Of a stretch of 8,356 nucleotides of DNA, positions 1 through 6,298 are shown piece after piece. Every line of letters begins with the position of its first letter. Positions within the stretch are counted from its first letter, which is position 1. Location of the stretch: contig JAEZGQ010000211.1 in the NCBI GenBank assembly GCA_023416895.1, forward strand, positions 1 through 8,356, given 5' to 3'. The notes under the pieces were generated by a model. That model worked only from the letters and a program-made list of their open reading frames with translations. It did no database searches and had not been told where the DNA came from. The DNA comes from Bacillota bacterium (GTDB lineage: Bacteria > Bacillota > Clostridia > Christensenellales > CAG-138). Position numbers and translations under genes: made by a program.

Positions 1-7
1 TTAACAT
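1..7 (-). CDS. Start of an unidentified gene leaving the window
   Basis: Only the first two codons and one base (ATG TTA A) are present, so no product can be named. The start is supported by a GAGAGG ribosome binding site on the minus strand (complement of 15-20) with 7 bases before the ATG. An in-frame ATG slightly upstream (complement of 24-26) has no comparable binding site and is less likely. The gene lies after the terminator at 282-306, so it should be transcribed separately from the hydrolase operon. Confidence 0.45.
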
Positions 8-281
8 GGTTTTTCCTCTCTTTCATAATCTTTTGGAAATCTATGTACGGTTTGCCCGCCCGGAACTTGCTCCTGTTGCGAGCATCTATTTGTTCTTGTA
101 ACAAAATCATAAACTTTAGCGGTTACAGCACGGTTACATTTCAGCAATTTGTCCTATGTTTTTATAACTTTTTCGAATTTTTTATGAAATCTGTCGCATC
201 AAAAGATATTAATTCAGGCATGATCCGCACACAGGTTGACAATTCTTCTCGATTTGTATAGCAACTCGTTTTTTCAAAAAT
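8..281 (-). promoter_or_regulatory. Intergenic leader with repeated TGTAAC boxes
   Basis: This AT-rich stretch contains no convincing gene. It should hold the promoter of the minus-strand gene that starts at position 7. A TATAAA-like -10 element is visible on the minus strand near 162-167, but its -35 partner is poor. Two direct copies of CGGTTACA (120-127 and 131-138) are spaced 11 bases apart, about one helical turn. A third, inverted copy of the core, TGTAAC, is at 97-102. This arrangement resembles a regulator binding site, but no known regulator could be matched to it. Confidence 0.3.
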
Positions 282-306
282 AAAAAAGCCCGTTGCGGAC
301 TTTTTT
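282..306 (-). terminator. Rho-independent terminator of the hydrolase operon
   Basis: Eleven bases on each side (282-292 and 296-306) pair around a three-base loop. Read on the minus strand the stem is fully paired, with one G-U wobble between 289 and 299; on the plus strand the same positions form a C-A mismatch. The minus-strand copy ends in a run of six U followed by more U-rich sequence. It lies 65 bases beyond the stop of the TfoX-domain gene, where the operon should end. Confidence 0.75.
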
Positions 307-371
307 TCAGTCAACTTCGTTTTATTTTTTCCTTCAAGGAGCCAAAAGCAATGCGGTTCACCCTCGGTGGA

Positions 372-629
372 TCAAAGCTTGTGGGCATTATAAAATTCCT
401 TCAGTTCCGCTTTCACACCAACATCAAGTTCATGCCAGCGCACGCCGCGGATGACGCCTTCCAGCGCGCACAGCCGCATATAACAGGCGGAAGGGTCAAA
501 TGCCTGTATCAAAAGCCATGCGGTGCGGCTTCCCTTTTGCAAGAGCTCCTCGGGTGTGCTTACCCCCGCGCGCACCAGTTGCTCTTCGAGTGTTTTCCCT
601 ATATTCGGAAGCTTTGTGAATTCACTCAT
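372..629 (-). CDS. TfoX C-terminal domain protein
   Basis: This small 85-residue protein consists almost entirely of a TfoX C-terminal domain. The sequence opens with MSEFTKLPNIGKTLEEQL and continues through an AGVSTPEELL segment, a CYMRLCALEGVIRGVRW core and a closing LKEFYNAHKL helix, the usual helix-hairpin-helix-like layout. In proteobacterial TfoX/Sxy this domain follows an N-terminal domain and the whole protein promotes competence. In Bacillota it often stands alone with no established role, so a competence function should not be assumed. I chose the ATG at 629 because it overlaps the upstream stop as ATGA, which suggests translational coupling. A GTG at 644 would add five residues and overlap the neighbour further. 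It is the last gene of a three-gene minus-strand operon, and the stop is TGA. Confidence 0.8.
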   Translation of the reverse strand: MSEFTKLPNIGKTLEEQLVRAGVSTPEELLQKGSRTAWLLIQAFDPSACYMRLCALEGVIRGVRWHELDVGVKAELKEFYNAHKL

Positions 630-973
630 ATCGCCTTTTCCCACTCCTTTTCTCGAAAGCCTACCAGCACAAACGAGTCCGATACAACAAGTGGGCGCTT
701 CACAAGCATTCCGTCCGACGCGAGGAGCCGAAGCATTTCCTCCCCACCCATCTCACCGAGCCTTTCCTTAAGGTTGAGCGCGCGGTAGGAAAGCCCGCTC
801 GTATTAAAGAACGCCTTGAGCGGCAGTCCGCTTTTTTGATGCAATGCTTTCAATTCCTCATAAGAGGGGTTTTCAAGCTTAATGTCGCGAAGCGCATAGG
901 AAACGCCTCTTTTGGAAAGCCACGCAAGCGCCTTTTGGCAGGTGGTGCATTTGGGATAACAAAAAACCGTCAT
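626..973 (-). CDS. ArsC/Spx-family thioredoxin-fold reductase-like protein
   Basis: This 115-residue protein of the ArsC/Spx/YffB family starts with the typical first strand MTVFCYPKCTTCQKA, placing a CxxC pair at residues 9 and 12. Other family marks are FFNTSG near 55-60, DGMLVKRPL near 87-95 with the conserved Arg about residue 93, and a C-terminal VLVGF strand followed by EWEKAI. The length fits the family (about 110-130). Family members are annotated as arsenate reductases or as Spx-like redox regulators. No other arsenic-resistance gene is nearby, so a redox role is at least as likely as arsenate reduction. The ATG at 973 is preferred over the upstream ATG at 1006 because homologues begin at this point and AAAGGAAGG lies about ten bases upstream. 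The stop overlaps the next start as ATGA. Confidence 0.85.
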   Translation of the reverse strand: MTVFCYPKCTTCQKALAWLSKRGVSYALRDIKLENPSYEELKALHQKSGLPLKAFFNTSGLSYRALNLKERLGEMGGEEMLRLLASDGMLVKRPLVVSDSFVLVGFREKEWEKAI

Positions 974-1018
974 ACCGTTTCTACCTTCCTTTCGCATTGC
1001 TTCCATAGCTTATATAGC

Positions 1019-1735
1019 TTACATAAAATACCGTTTTCCGCATTGGATTTGCTCGTAAAGCCACGCCCGTACCGCTTCCCTCTCCCCTTCGCTGTTGAGA
1101 TAATGCTTTGCACCCTCAAGAAGCGTAAGGCTTGCGCCGCGGGTTTTGCAAAACGCCTCGGCGGTTTCTAACGGGGTTAATTCGTCCTGTGCACCCATCA
1201 AAACGGATGTTGGCACGCAAAGCCCGCGCACCGGATGCGCTTTTACGTAACAATAGTCTTCCCACTCTAGCGTTTCAAACTGCGTAGAAACCGTACCGTG
1301 CTCCCGCAGCGTCTCTTCCGTAAACCCGCTCCATACAAGCATGTTTTGAATCAAGCGCTCCATGTCCAAAACGGGCGAAAGCAGCAAACAGTTTTTCAGC
1401 TTCGCGTCCGCACAGCCCAAAAGGCTAAAATACGCGCCGAGGCTTACCGCATAAAGCCCCACGTTTTCCCAAGTTTGAAGCGCGTAGCGGACGGCGGTTT
1501 TCACATCCGCTGTGCCGTTTTTCGCGTTGCATAGAAGTGGCTCGTTTTTTCGCACGCCATGCGCGGGAAGATCGATGCTCAGCGTTTGAATGCCCTGCTC
1601 ACTCGCAAGCTGCGCAAAGCCGCGCGCTTCTTCTTTACACCCATATTTGCCGTGTACCGCAAGATATACGCCCCTTGACGGCTCACCCCATACAAGCGCA
1701 GGCACGCGCCCGATCATCCGTTCCTCTACAACCAT
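1019..1735 (-). CDS. Alpha/beta hydrolase
   Basis: This 238-residue cytoplasmic alpha/beta-fold hydrolase has no signal peptide or membrane segment. The visible fold marks are the HG oxyanion motif (LAVHGKYG, residues 25-32), a SIDLPAHG strand-turn near 53-60, and a nucleophile elbow AVSLG with Ser98. The first glycine of the usual GxSxG is replaced by alanine. The likely catalytic acid is Asp184 in GAQDELTP, and the catalytic base is His211 in GAKHYL. The family includes esterases, peptidases and lipases, and the natural substrate cannot be told from sequence. The ATG at 1735 has AGAAAGG seven bases upstream. This is the first gene of the operon with the ArsC-like and TfoX-domain genes, 45 bases before the ArsC-like start, and the promoter lies 58 or more bases upstream. 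Confidence 0.85.
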   Translation of the reverse strand: MVVEERMIGRVPALVWGEPSRGVYLAVHGKYGCKEEARGFAQLASEQGIQTLSIDLPAHGVRKNEPLLCNAKNGTADVKTAVRYALQTWENVGLYAVSLGAYFSLLGCADAKLKNCLLLSPVLDMERLIQNMLVWSGFTEETLREHGTVSTQFETLEWEDYCYVKAHPVRGLCVPTSVLMGAQDELTPLETAEAFCKTRGASLTLLEGAKHYLNSEGEREAVRAWLYEQIQCGKRYFM

Positions 1736-1792
1736 GCCTAGACCTTTCTCTAATACCTAGAGTGTTTGAAAGCCCAAAGAAAGTTCCCCAAA

Positions 1793-1820
1793 ATTATAGC
1801 ACGAGGCTTTGTTTTTTCAT
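1793..1820 (-). promoter_or_regulatory. Extended -10 promoter for the hydrolase operon
   Basis: On the minus strand there is a perfect TATAAT (complement of 1793-1798) preceded by TG plus one base, giving TGCTATAAT. A weaker -35 candidate, ATGAAA, is the complement of 1815-1820, with 16 bases between them. Transcription would begin near 1786, giving a leader of about 50 bases to the hydrolase ATG at 1735. Confidence 0.6.
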
Positions 1821-1834
1821 AGGCAGAGCATGGT

Positions 1835-2035
1835 TGCGTACCGAACATAAGAGGGAATTTTGTCCATCGAAACAGGTCGGCTTGCCCCGTCCCGCATACA
1901 TGGTATCCAAAGCACATCCTACCCGGGGCGGCTCCGTACGGCACGGCTTTTAAGGAATCCCGAGCGGGCTGCACTTTTTTAAGATCAGGCTTGCCCTGCC
2001 CATGTAACCTTCGCCTTAAATAATTTGTGTTAACC
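1835..2035. other. Unassigned GC-rich intergenic block with repeats
   Basis: This stretch between the two divergent promoters is richer in G and C than its flanks and has no supported gene. It contains imperfect direct repeats: AGGTCGGCTTGCCCCGTCCC from 1874 and AGATCAGGCTTGCCCTGCCC from 1983. It also has short palindromes (CCCGGG, CCGTACGG) and a possible stem pairing TTGCCCCG (1881-1888) with CGGGGCGG (1923-1930). A minus-strand frame stays open across it (1750-2112), but that frame covers the hydrolase promoter and looks non-coding. It could be an undescribed structured RNA, an interspersed repeat or a decayed gene. Confidence 0.3.
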
Positions 2036-2050
2036 AAAAAATAAATTAGG

Positions 2051-2079
2051 TTGCACCTATAGTAACTATATGTTATATC
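2051..2079 (+). promoter_or_regulatory. Promoter for the deaminase gene
   Basis: TTGCAC (2051-2056, four of six consensus bases) is followed by a 17-base spacer and TATATC (2074-2079). TGT immediately before the -10 hexamer gives an extended -10 element. The predicted start near 2086 leaves a leader of about 68 bases. I looked for a purine riboswitch in this leader and did not recognise its conserved core. Confidence 0.45.
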
Positions 2080-2140
2080 GTACAATTCATCAAGACAAAC
2101 ACAATCTATCAAATGCCTTTCTAAGGATGTTTCACAATTT

Positions 2141-2145
2141 GGAGG
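2141..2145 (+). promoter_or_regulatory. Ribosome binding site deciding a TTG start
   Basis: A perfect GGAGG lies eight bases before TTG 2154-2156. No other in-frame start nearby has such a site: the ATG at 2127 has only AAGG directly abutting it. This fixes the deaminase start on a rare initiation codon. Confidence 0.75.
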
Positions 2146-2153
2146 TACACAAC

Positions 2154-3539
2154 TTGGATACGCTCATCAGGAATGCAAGCGCTATCGTCACATGTAACGC
2201 CGAGGATGCGGTTTTTCGGGATGCGGATCTTTTGATCAGCGGCGGCAAAATCGTTAGCATCGGCAAGGGACTGCCGTCCGATGGCTGCAAGGTCATCGAC
2301 GCGAAGGGAAAGTTCATTTACCCGGGGCTAATCAACACCCATCACCATTTTTTCCAAACCTTCGTGCGCAACCTTGTGACGATCGACTACCCCAACATGC
2401 TCGTTGTGGAGTGGTTGGATAAAATTTATAGGATCTTCCAAAGGGTCGATTCGGATGTGATCTATTACTCGTCCCTTACCGCGATGGCGGATCTCGTCAA
2501 GCACGGTTGCACCTGCGCGTTCGACCATCAGTATTGCTATACGAAGTCAACGGGCAAATCGCCTGTGGATAGGCAAATGGAGGCAGCAAAAATGCTCGGC
2601 ATCCGCTACCATGCGGGGCGCGGCACCAACACATTGCCCCGCCATGAGGGCAGCACCATGCCCGAGGATATGCTGGAGACCACAGATGAGTTTTTGAAGG
2701 ACTGCGAGCGCCTCATCGGCCTCTATCACGATCCCAACCCCCTTTCCATGAGCCAAATTGTTCTGGCACCCTGCCAGCCCATCAACTGCTATCCCGAAAC
2801 GTTTAAGGAATCCGTAGCTTTTGCGCGCAAGCACGGTGTGCGTATGCATACCCACCTTGGCGAGGGCGAAAATTCCATCATGCTGGAGCGCCATGGTATG
2901 CGCACCTTGCAATGGTGTGAGGAGATCGGCTTTATCGGCCCGGATGTTTGGGTGGCGCATGACTGGGAGATCATCCCCGAGGAGTACGCCGTGATGGCAA
3001 AATACCAAACCGGCATTTCCCATTGCCCCGGCCCCGCTATTTTGGGCGGGTTCCCCATCCTCAACATCAAAGAGCTGCTCGATGCGGGCATTTCCGTAAG
3101 CCTTGGCTGCGACGGTTCCGCAACAAACGACAGTTCAAGCCTTTTGGACTCGCTGCGCACCGCGTATTTGATGCAGGCCTACCACAGCAAGCAGCGCGGC
3201 GGCTCCGCCTCGGCATACGATATGCTCAAAGTGGCCACCGTGGAGGGTGCAAAAACATTGGGCAGACCCGATCTTGGGTCGCTTGAGGCCGGCAAGGCGG
3301 CGGATTTGTTCATGATCGATACGGAGGTGCTGGAGCTTACCGGCACGCTGCATGATCCCAAGCATTTGCTTGCGCGCGTGGGCGTTACAGGCCCTGTATG
3401 GCTCACGATGATCAACGGCAAGGTCGTATATGAAAACGGGCGGCTTGCAGGCGTAGATGAAAGGGAGCTTGCCCGTGCGGGTGAAGCGGTTTGCGACCGC
3501 GTCCTGCGCAGCACTTCGGATGCCTTCCATAATCTGTAA
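2154..3539 (+). CDS. 8-oxoguanine deaminase-type amidohydrolase
   Basis: This 461-residue metal-dependent hydrolase belongs to the amidohydrolase superfamily, ATZ/TRZ branch (8-oxoguanine deaminase, AtzB and similar aminohydrolases). A small N-terminal beta-sandwich (LIRNASAIVTC) leads into the barrel at YPGLINTHHHF. The expected metal site is present: His63 and His65 in the HxH motif, His232 in HTHLGE with Glu237, His269 in VAHDW, and Asp320 in GCDGSATND. The C-terminal KAADLFMID and MINGKVVYENG strands close the sandwich. Such enzymes hydrolyse an amino group from a purine or triazine ring in the cytoplasm; 8-oxoguanine to urate or another aminopurine is most likely here. The start is TTG, chosen because GGAGG (2141-2145) lies eight bases upstream and homologues begin at this residue. 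An ATG at 2127 or 2070 would add an unrelated leader. The nucleoside-type importer downstream supports a purine substrate. Confidence 0.85.
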   Translation: MDTLIRNASAIVTCNAEDAVFRDADLLISGGKIVSIGKGLPSDGCKVIDAKGKFIYPGLINTHHHFFQTFVRNLVTIDYPNMLVVEWLDKIYRIFQRVDSDVIYYSSLTAMADLVKHGCTCAFDHQYCYTKSTGKSPVDRQMEAAKMLGIRYHAGRGTNTLPRHEGSTMPEDMLETTDEFLKDCERLIGLYHDPNPLSMSQIVLAPCQPINCYPETFKESVAFARKHGVRMHTHLGEGENSIMLERHGMRTLQWCEEIGFIGPDVWVAHDWEIIPEEYAVMAKYQTGISHCPGPAILGGFPILNIKELLDAGISVSLGCDGSATNDSSSLLDSLRTAYLMQAYHSKQRGGSASAYDMLKVATVEGAKTLGRPDLGSLEAGKAADLFMIDTEVLELTGTLHDPKHLLARVGVTGPVWLTMINGKVVYENGRLAGVDERELARAGEAVCDRVLRSTSDAFHNL

Positions 3540-3556
3540 ACAAGCCTTGCGTGTAT

Positions 3557-3585
3557 TTGACTATATTTCCAATGGAACCTACTAT
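3557..3585 (+). promoter_or_regulatory. Possible promoter before the binding-protein gene
   Basis: TTGACT (five of six -35 bases) at 3557-3562 is followed by 17 bases and TACTAT (four of six) at 3580-3585. TACAAT at 3585-3590 matches better but is too far from the -35. The predicted leader is very short (about 19 bases) and ends at a strong AAGGAGG. No terminator separates this site from the deaminase, so it would add to read-through transcription. Confidence 0.3.
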
Positions 3586-3610
3586 ACAATAATTCAAGGA
3601 GGAAACACAC

Positions 3611-4603
3611 ATGAAAAAGGGGTTTGCATTTTTACTTGCAACGATTCTCCTCGTCTCCGCTTTTGCCGGCTGCGCCTCGCAGCAACAAAGCAACGCCAAG
3701 CTGAAGGTCGCCCTCATTCTTTCCGGCCCCGCAAACGACCAGGGGTGGAATGCCACAGCGCTTGAAGGTCTAAAGGCCGCCGAGGCGGAGTACGGCATCG
3801 AAACGGCGTATATGGAAAATGTAGACATCGCCGCGACCGAAGCCGCATACCGCGACTATGCCGCGCAGGGCTACAACCTGATCATCGGCCATGGCTTCCA
3901 GTTTGGTGAGCCCGCCGCAAAAGTGTCCAAGGACTTCCCGAACACATTCTTCATGGCCACGGAATCGAACTCCCAGTCCGAAAACATGGCCTCGTATGTG
4001 ATGAGCTGTGAGCAGGGCGCTTATTTGATGGGCATGCTGTGCGCATCCATGTCCACCACGAAGGTGATCGGCGTGGTCGGTGCTTTTGAGCAGCCGTCTA
4101 TCACCAAGGAACTTGAGGCCTTCAAGGTCGGCGCAAAGGAAGTTGCCCCGGATATCAAGGTGCTTGAAATTTACGTCAACTCCTATGTAGACGCCACCCT
4201 CGGCAAGGAAGCGGCCATGAGCATGATCCGCCAAAATGCAGACGTGCTCTACCAAGTGGCAAACCAGGCGGGCACGGGCGTGATCACCGCCGCGCAGGAA
4301 AACAACATTCTCGCCTGCGGCAACTCCTACGACCAAAACTCTATCGCGCCCGACAACATTATGTGTTCTACCGTGTATAACATGCCCAAGGTCATCACCA
4401 CCGCTGTGGGGCAGGTAATGGATGGCACGTTCAAGGGCGGCATCTACTACCTCGGCATGAGCGACGGCGTTGTAGACATTGCCGAGTACCATGGCTTTGC
4501 CGATAAGATTCCGCAGGATGTGCAGGATATGATCGCCGCAAAGAAAGAAGCCATCATCAACGGCGAATTTACCGTTCCCCTGATTGAAACACCCACCAAA
4601 TAA
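3611..4603 (+). CDS. BMP/PnrA-family substrate-binding lipoprotein
   Basis: This 330-residue extracellular binding protein of an ABC importer belongs to the BMP family (Treponema PnrA/TmpC, Bacillus NupN), known for purine or general nucleosides. A basic N-terminus and hydrophobic stretch run to a lipobox-like FAGC, predicting lipidation at Cys21 after cleavage by signal peptidase II. The mature part opens with LKVALILSGPANDQGWN, where the NDQGWN loop (42-47) is characteristic of the family. It continues through a two-lobed periplasmic-binding fold with GHGFQFGEPA, VIGVVGAFEQP and YYLGMSDGVVDIAEY segments. The ATG is preceded by AAGGAGG at eight bases. It lies 71 bases after the deaminase and is followed by a large hairpin before the ATPase gene. 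The exact ligand cannot be read from sequence; a purine nucleoside or base is inferred from family and context. Confidence 0.9.
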   Translation: MKKGFAFLLATILLVSAFAGCASQQQSNAKLKVALILSGPANDQGWNATALEGLKAAEAEYGIETAYMENVDIAATEAAYRDYAAQGYNLIIGHGFQFGEPAAKVSKDFPNTFFMATESNSQSENMASYVMSCEQGAYLMGMLCASMSTTKVIGVVGAFEQPSITKELEAFKVGAKEVAPDIKVLEIYVNSYVDATLGKEAAMSMIRQNADVLYQVANQAGTGVITAAQENNILACGNSYDQNSIAPDNIMCSTVYNMPKVITTAVGQVMDGTFKGGIYYLGMSDGVVDIAEYHGFADKIPQDVQDMIAAKKEAIINGEFTVPLIETPTK

Positions 4604-4615
4604 GATCGCATTGAA

Positions 4616-4651
4616 CATGAGCCAAGCGCCAAGGCTCGCGCTTGGCTCATG
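4616..4651 (+). repeat. Perfect 14-bp inverted repeat after the binding-protein gene
   Basis: Arms CATGAGCCAAGCGC (4616-4629) and GCGCTTGGCTCATG (4638-4651) are exact complements around an eight-base loop. Only four T, after a five-base gap, follow the stem, so it is not a textbook terminator. Its place between a binding-protein gene and its ATPase and permease genes fits an RNA hairpin that protects the upstream message or partly ends transcription. That would give more binding protein than membrane complex. Confidence 0.7.
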
Positions 4652-4765
4652 ACAACTTTTGCAGCAGAGCGTTTACGAAGAGCCTTTGTCAAATCTTTTC
4701 TGTATGATCGCAACCTAACTTCGGGCTTTGTCTGTCCGCTAAATTTACGATAAGGGATAAACGCC
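4652..4765 (+). promoter_or_regulatory. Leader of the ATPase gene
   Basis: These 114 bases carry no gene. AAGGG (4752-4756) lies nine bases before the ATG at 4766 and is the likely ribosome binding site. TTGTCA (4686-4691) and TATGAT (4703-4708) resemble promoter hexamers, but the 11-base spacing is too short, so I do not call a promoter. Confidence 0.35.
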
Positions 4766-5611
4766 ATGGCTTTATTGGAAATGCGGCATATTGACAAACT
4801 GTTTTTTGGTCAATATGCAAACCAAAACGTCAACCTGCAGGTTGAAAAGGGCGAAATCCACGCGCTCCTTGGGGAAAATGGCGCAGGGAAAACCACCCTT
4901 ATGAACATCCTGTACGGGATTTACAGGAAGGATGCAGGGGAAATCCTATGGAAGGGCGAGGAAGTGGACTTCCTTTCGCCAAAAGATGCAATCGAAAAAA
5001 ACATCGGCATGGTACACCAGCATTTCATGCTTGTGCCTACCTTGACGGTTTCACAAAACATAACGCTTGGCCTAAAGGAAAAGGGGCATCCGTTTACGGA
5101 TCGCAAAGCCTTGAACAAGCAAATCAGCGAGATATCCCAAAAATATGGCTTGCACGTGGACCCAAGCGCCATGATCTCCTCCCTCTCGGTAGGCGAACAG
5201 CAGCGCGTGGAAATCATGAAGCTGCTCTACCGCAAGGCGGAGCTGCTCATTTTAGACGAGCCGACTGCCGTGCTTACGCCGCAGGAAACGGCAGACTTCT
5301 TTTCCATACTCAAAAGGCTTAAGAAAGACGGCTGCTCGGTGATCCTCATCACGCACCGCATCCCGGAGGTTCTGGAAATTGCCGACAAGGTAACGGTGCT
5401 GCGGGACACGCGCAGCATCGTAAGCGCGTCCATCGCCGAGCTCAACGAAACGAAGCTGTCCGAGTACATGATCGGCCGCCAGCTCATGCCGCCGAGCCGT
5501 GAAAAACTCCCCCCCTGCTGTGACGAGGGCTTGATGCTCGATGATATTTCCTTGCAGGAAAAGGGTGTGCAGCGGCTTTCTAACATCAGCTTTTGCATAA
5601 GGCCGGGCTAG
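4766..5611 (+). CDS. BMP-type importer ATPase, N-terminal part (amber-interrupted)
   Basis: This is the first 281 codons of a double ABC ATPase like Bacillus NupO, the energy-coupling subunit of a nucleoside importer on the inner face of the membrane. The first nucleotide-binding domain is complete: Walker A GENGAGKT (36-43), Q-loop Gln85 in VHQHF, signature LSVGEQQR (140-147), Walker B LLILDEPT with Asp164 and Glu165, and His197 in the switch loop. A linker follows, then the opening strands of the second domain (LMLDDISLQEKGVQRLSNISF). The frame then meets TAG at 5609-5611, just before the second nucleotide-binding loop. Relatives usually have glutamate here, and GAG to TAG is one base change. 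Together with the next 228 codons the reading frame is 510 codons, a normal length for the family. Alone, this product would lack most of its second domain. Confidence 0.85.
   Translation: MALLEMRHIDKLFFGQYANQNVNLQVEKGEIHALLGENGAGKTTLMNILYGIYRKDAGEILWKGEEVDFLSPKDAIEKNIGMVHQHFMLVPTLTVSQNITLGLKEKGHPFTDRKALNKQISEISQKYGLHVDPSAMISSLSVGEQQRVEIMKLLYRKAELLILDEPTAVLTPQETADFFSILKRLKKDGCSVILITHRIPEVLEIADKVTVLRDTRSIVSASIAELNETKLSEYMIGRQLMPPSREKLPPCCDEGLMLDDISLQEKGVQRLSNISFCIRPG
5609..5611 (+). other. In-frame amber codon inside the ATPase gene
   Basis: TAG falls between RPG and VLGIAGVDGNGQ in an otherwise continuous frame from 4766 to 6298. Family members usually show Glu at this position (PGE-hydrophobic-LGIAG). 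The codon directly after it is GTG, with a weak AAGG at 5599-5602 nine bases upstream, so reinitiation is conceivable. A nonsense mutation, a base-call error or suppression of amber would all look the same here. Confidence 0.85.
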
Positions 5612-6298
5612 GTGCTTGGCATTGCGGGCGTAGACGGCAACGGCCAAAAGGCGCTTGCCGAAACCATTATGGGGATACGCCGCAATACGTCAGGCAGCAT
5701 ATTGCTTTGTGGCAGCTCACTGGAGGGCACGAGCATCGGTGGGCGCAAGGCTCTTGGTATGGCCTATATTTCTGACGATCGCCACCACGACGGTCTTGTT
5801 ATGGACATGGACTTAACCGAAAACATGCTCCTGAAGTTTAACAGCGACAAGCGCTATGTGCACCGCGGCATCATCGACAGAAAACAGATTCAAAAAAAGG
5901 TTGAGGCAGACGCCAAGGATTATGCAATCCGCACGCCTTCAATCAATACGCCCATACGCTATCTTTCAGGCGGCAACCAGCAAAAGCTGATCCTCGCGCG
6001 AGAGCTGTCCGACAGCCCCAAGGTAATTGTCGCCTTCCAGCCCACGCGCGGGCTCGACATAGGCGCAACGGAATTCATACAGAAGCAGCTCCTTGCGCAT
6101 AGGGAAGCAGGTGCCTGCATCTTGCTGATTTCCGCCGATCTTGAGGAGATACGCGCCTTGAGCGACAGGATCGCCGTAATCCACAAGGGCAGCATCATGG
6201 GCATACGAGACAACGACGATGCACTCGACATGACTCAGATCGGCCTTATGATGGCCGGAAAAAAGGCACAATGCAACGGGGAGGTGGCGGCACAATGA
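5612..6298 (+). CDS. BMP-type importer ATPase, C-terminal part
   Basis: This is the in-frame continuation of the ATPase, 228 codons from the GTG next to the amber codon. It carries the second nucleotide-binding domain of the BMP/ribose-type ATPases. The features are a degenerate Walker A (GIAGVDGNGQKAL, as is normal in this domain), a DDRHHDGLV loop near 55-63, the signature LSGGNQQK (118-125), a variant Walker B VIVAFQPTRGLDIGA with Gln where the catalytic Glu would be, and LLISADLEE in place of the switch histidine. These departures are typical of the family's second domain and are not damage. No further stop or frameshift occurs. As a separate product it would lack the first strands of its domain, so it is more likely part of one protein, or remnant of a recently broken gene. 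Its TGA overlaps the next ATG as ATGA. Confidence 0.8.
   Translation: MLGIAGVDGNGQKALAETIMGIRRNTSGSILLCGSSLEGTSIGGRKALGMAYISDDRHHDGLVMDMDLTENMLLKFNSDKRYVHRGIIDRKQIQKKVEADAKDYAIRTPSINTPIRYLSGGNQQKLILARELSDSPKVIVAFQPTRGLDIGATEFIQKQLLAHREAGACILLISADLEEIRALSDRIAVIHKGSIMGIRDNDDALDMTQIGLMMAGKKAQCNGEVAAQ

Noticed and set aside
43..261. 72-codon plus-strand open frame
   Set aside because: The product is rich in Ser, Cys and Phe with no domain character, the binding site is poor, and the region looks like an AT-rich leader of the opposite-strand gene.
236..262. TTGACA with TATAGC as a plus-strand promoter
   Set aside because: The spacing is only 15 bases, no plus-strand gene follows, and the hairpin at 282-306 comes straight after.
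1750..2112. 120-codon minus-strand open frame across the intergenic region
   Set aside because: It covers the strong hydrolase promoter and both AT-rich flanks, has no ribosome binding site and shows no recognisable domain. The GC-rich core is reported as an unassigned block instead.
2080..2153. Purine riboswitch before the deaminase
   Set aside because: The conserved core and loop sequences of the purine aptamer are absent, and the predicted leader is only about 68 bases.
3770..4618. 282-codon minus-strand open frame
   Set aside because: It is a shadow of the BMP lipoprotein gene on the other strand, with His/Gly/Val-rich composition and no domain.
4616..4660. Rho-independent terminator ending transcription after the binding-protein gene
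   Set aside because: The stem is strong but lacks an adjacent U-tract, and the downstream genes of the same importer have no clear promoter of their own. It is reported as an inverted repeat instead.
4686..4708. Promoter for the ATPase gene (TTGTCA and TATGAT)
   Set aside because: The spacer of 11 bases is far too short for a standard promoter.
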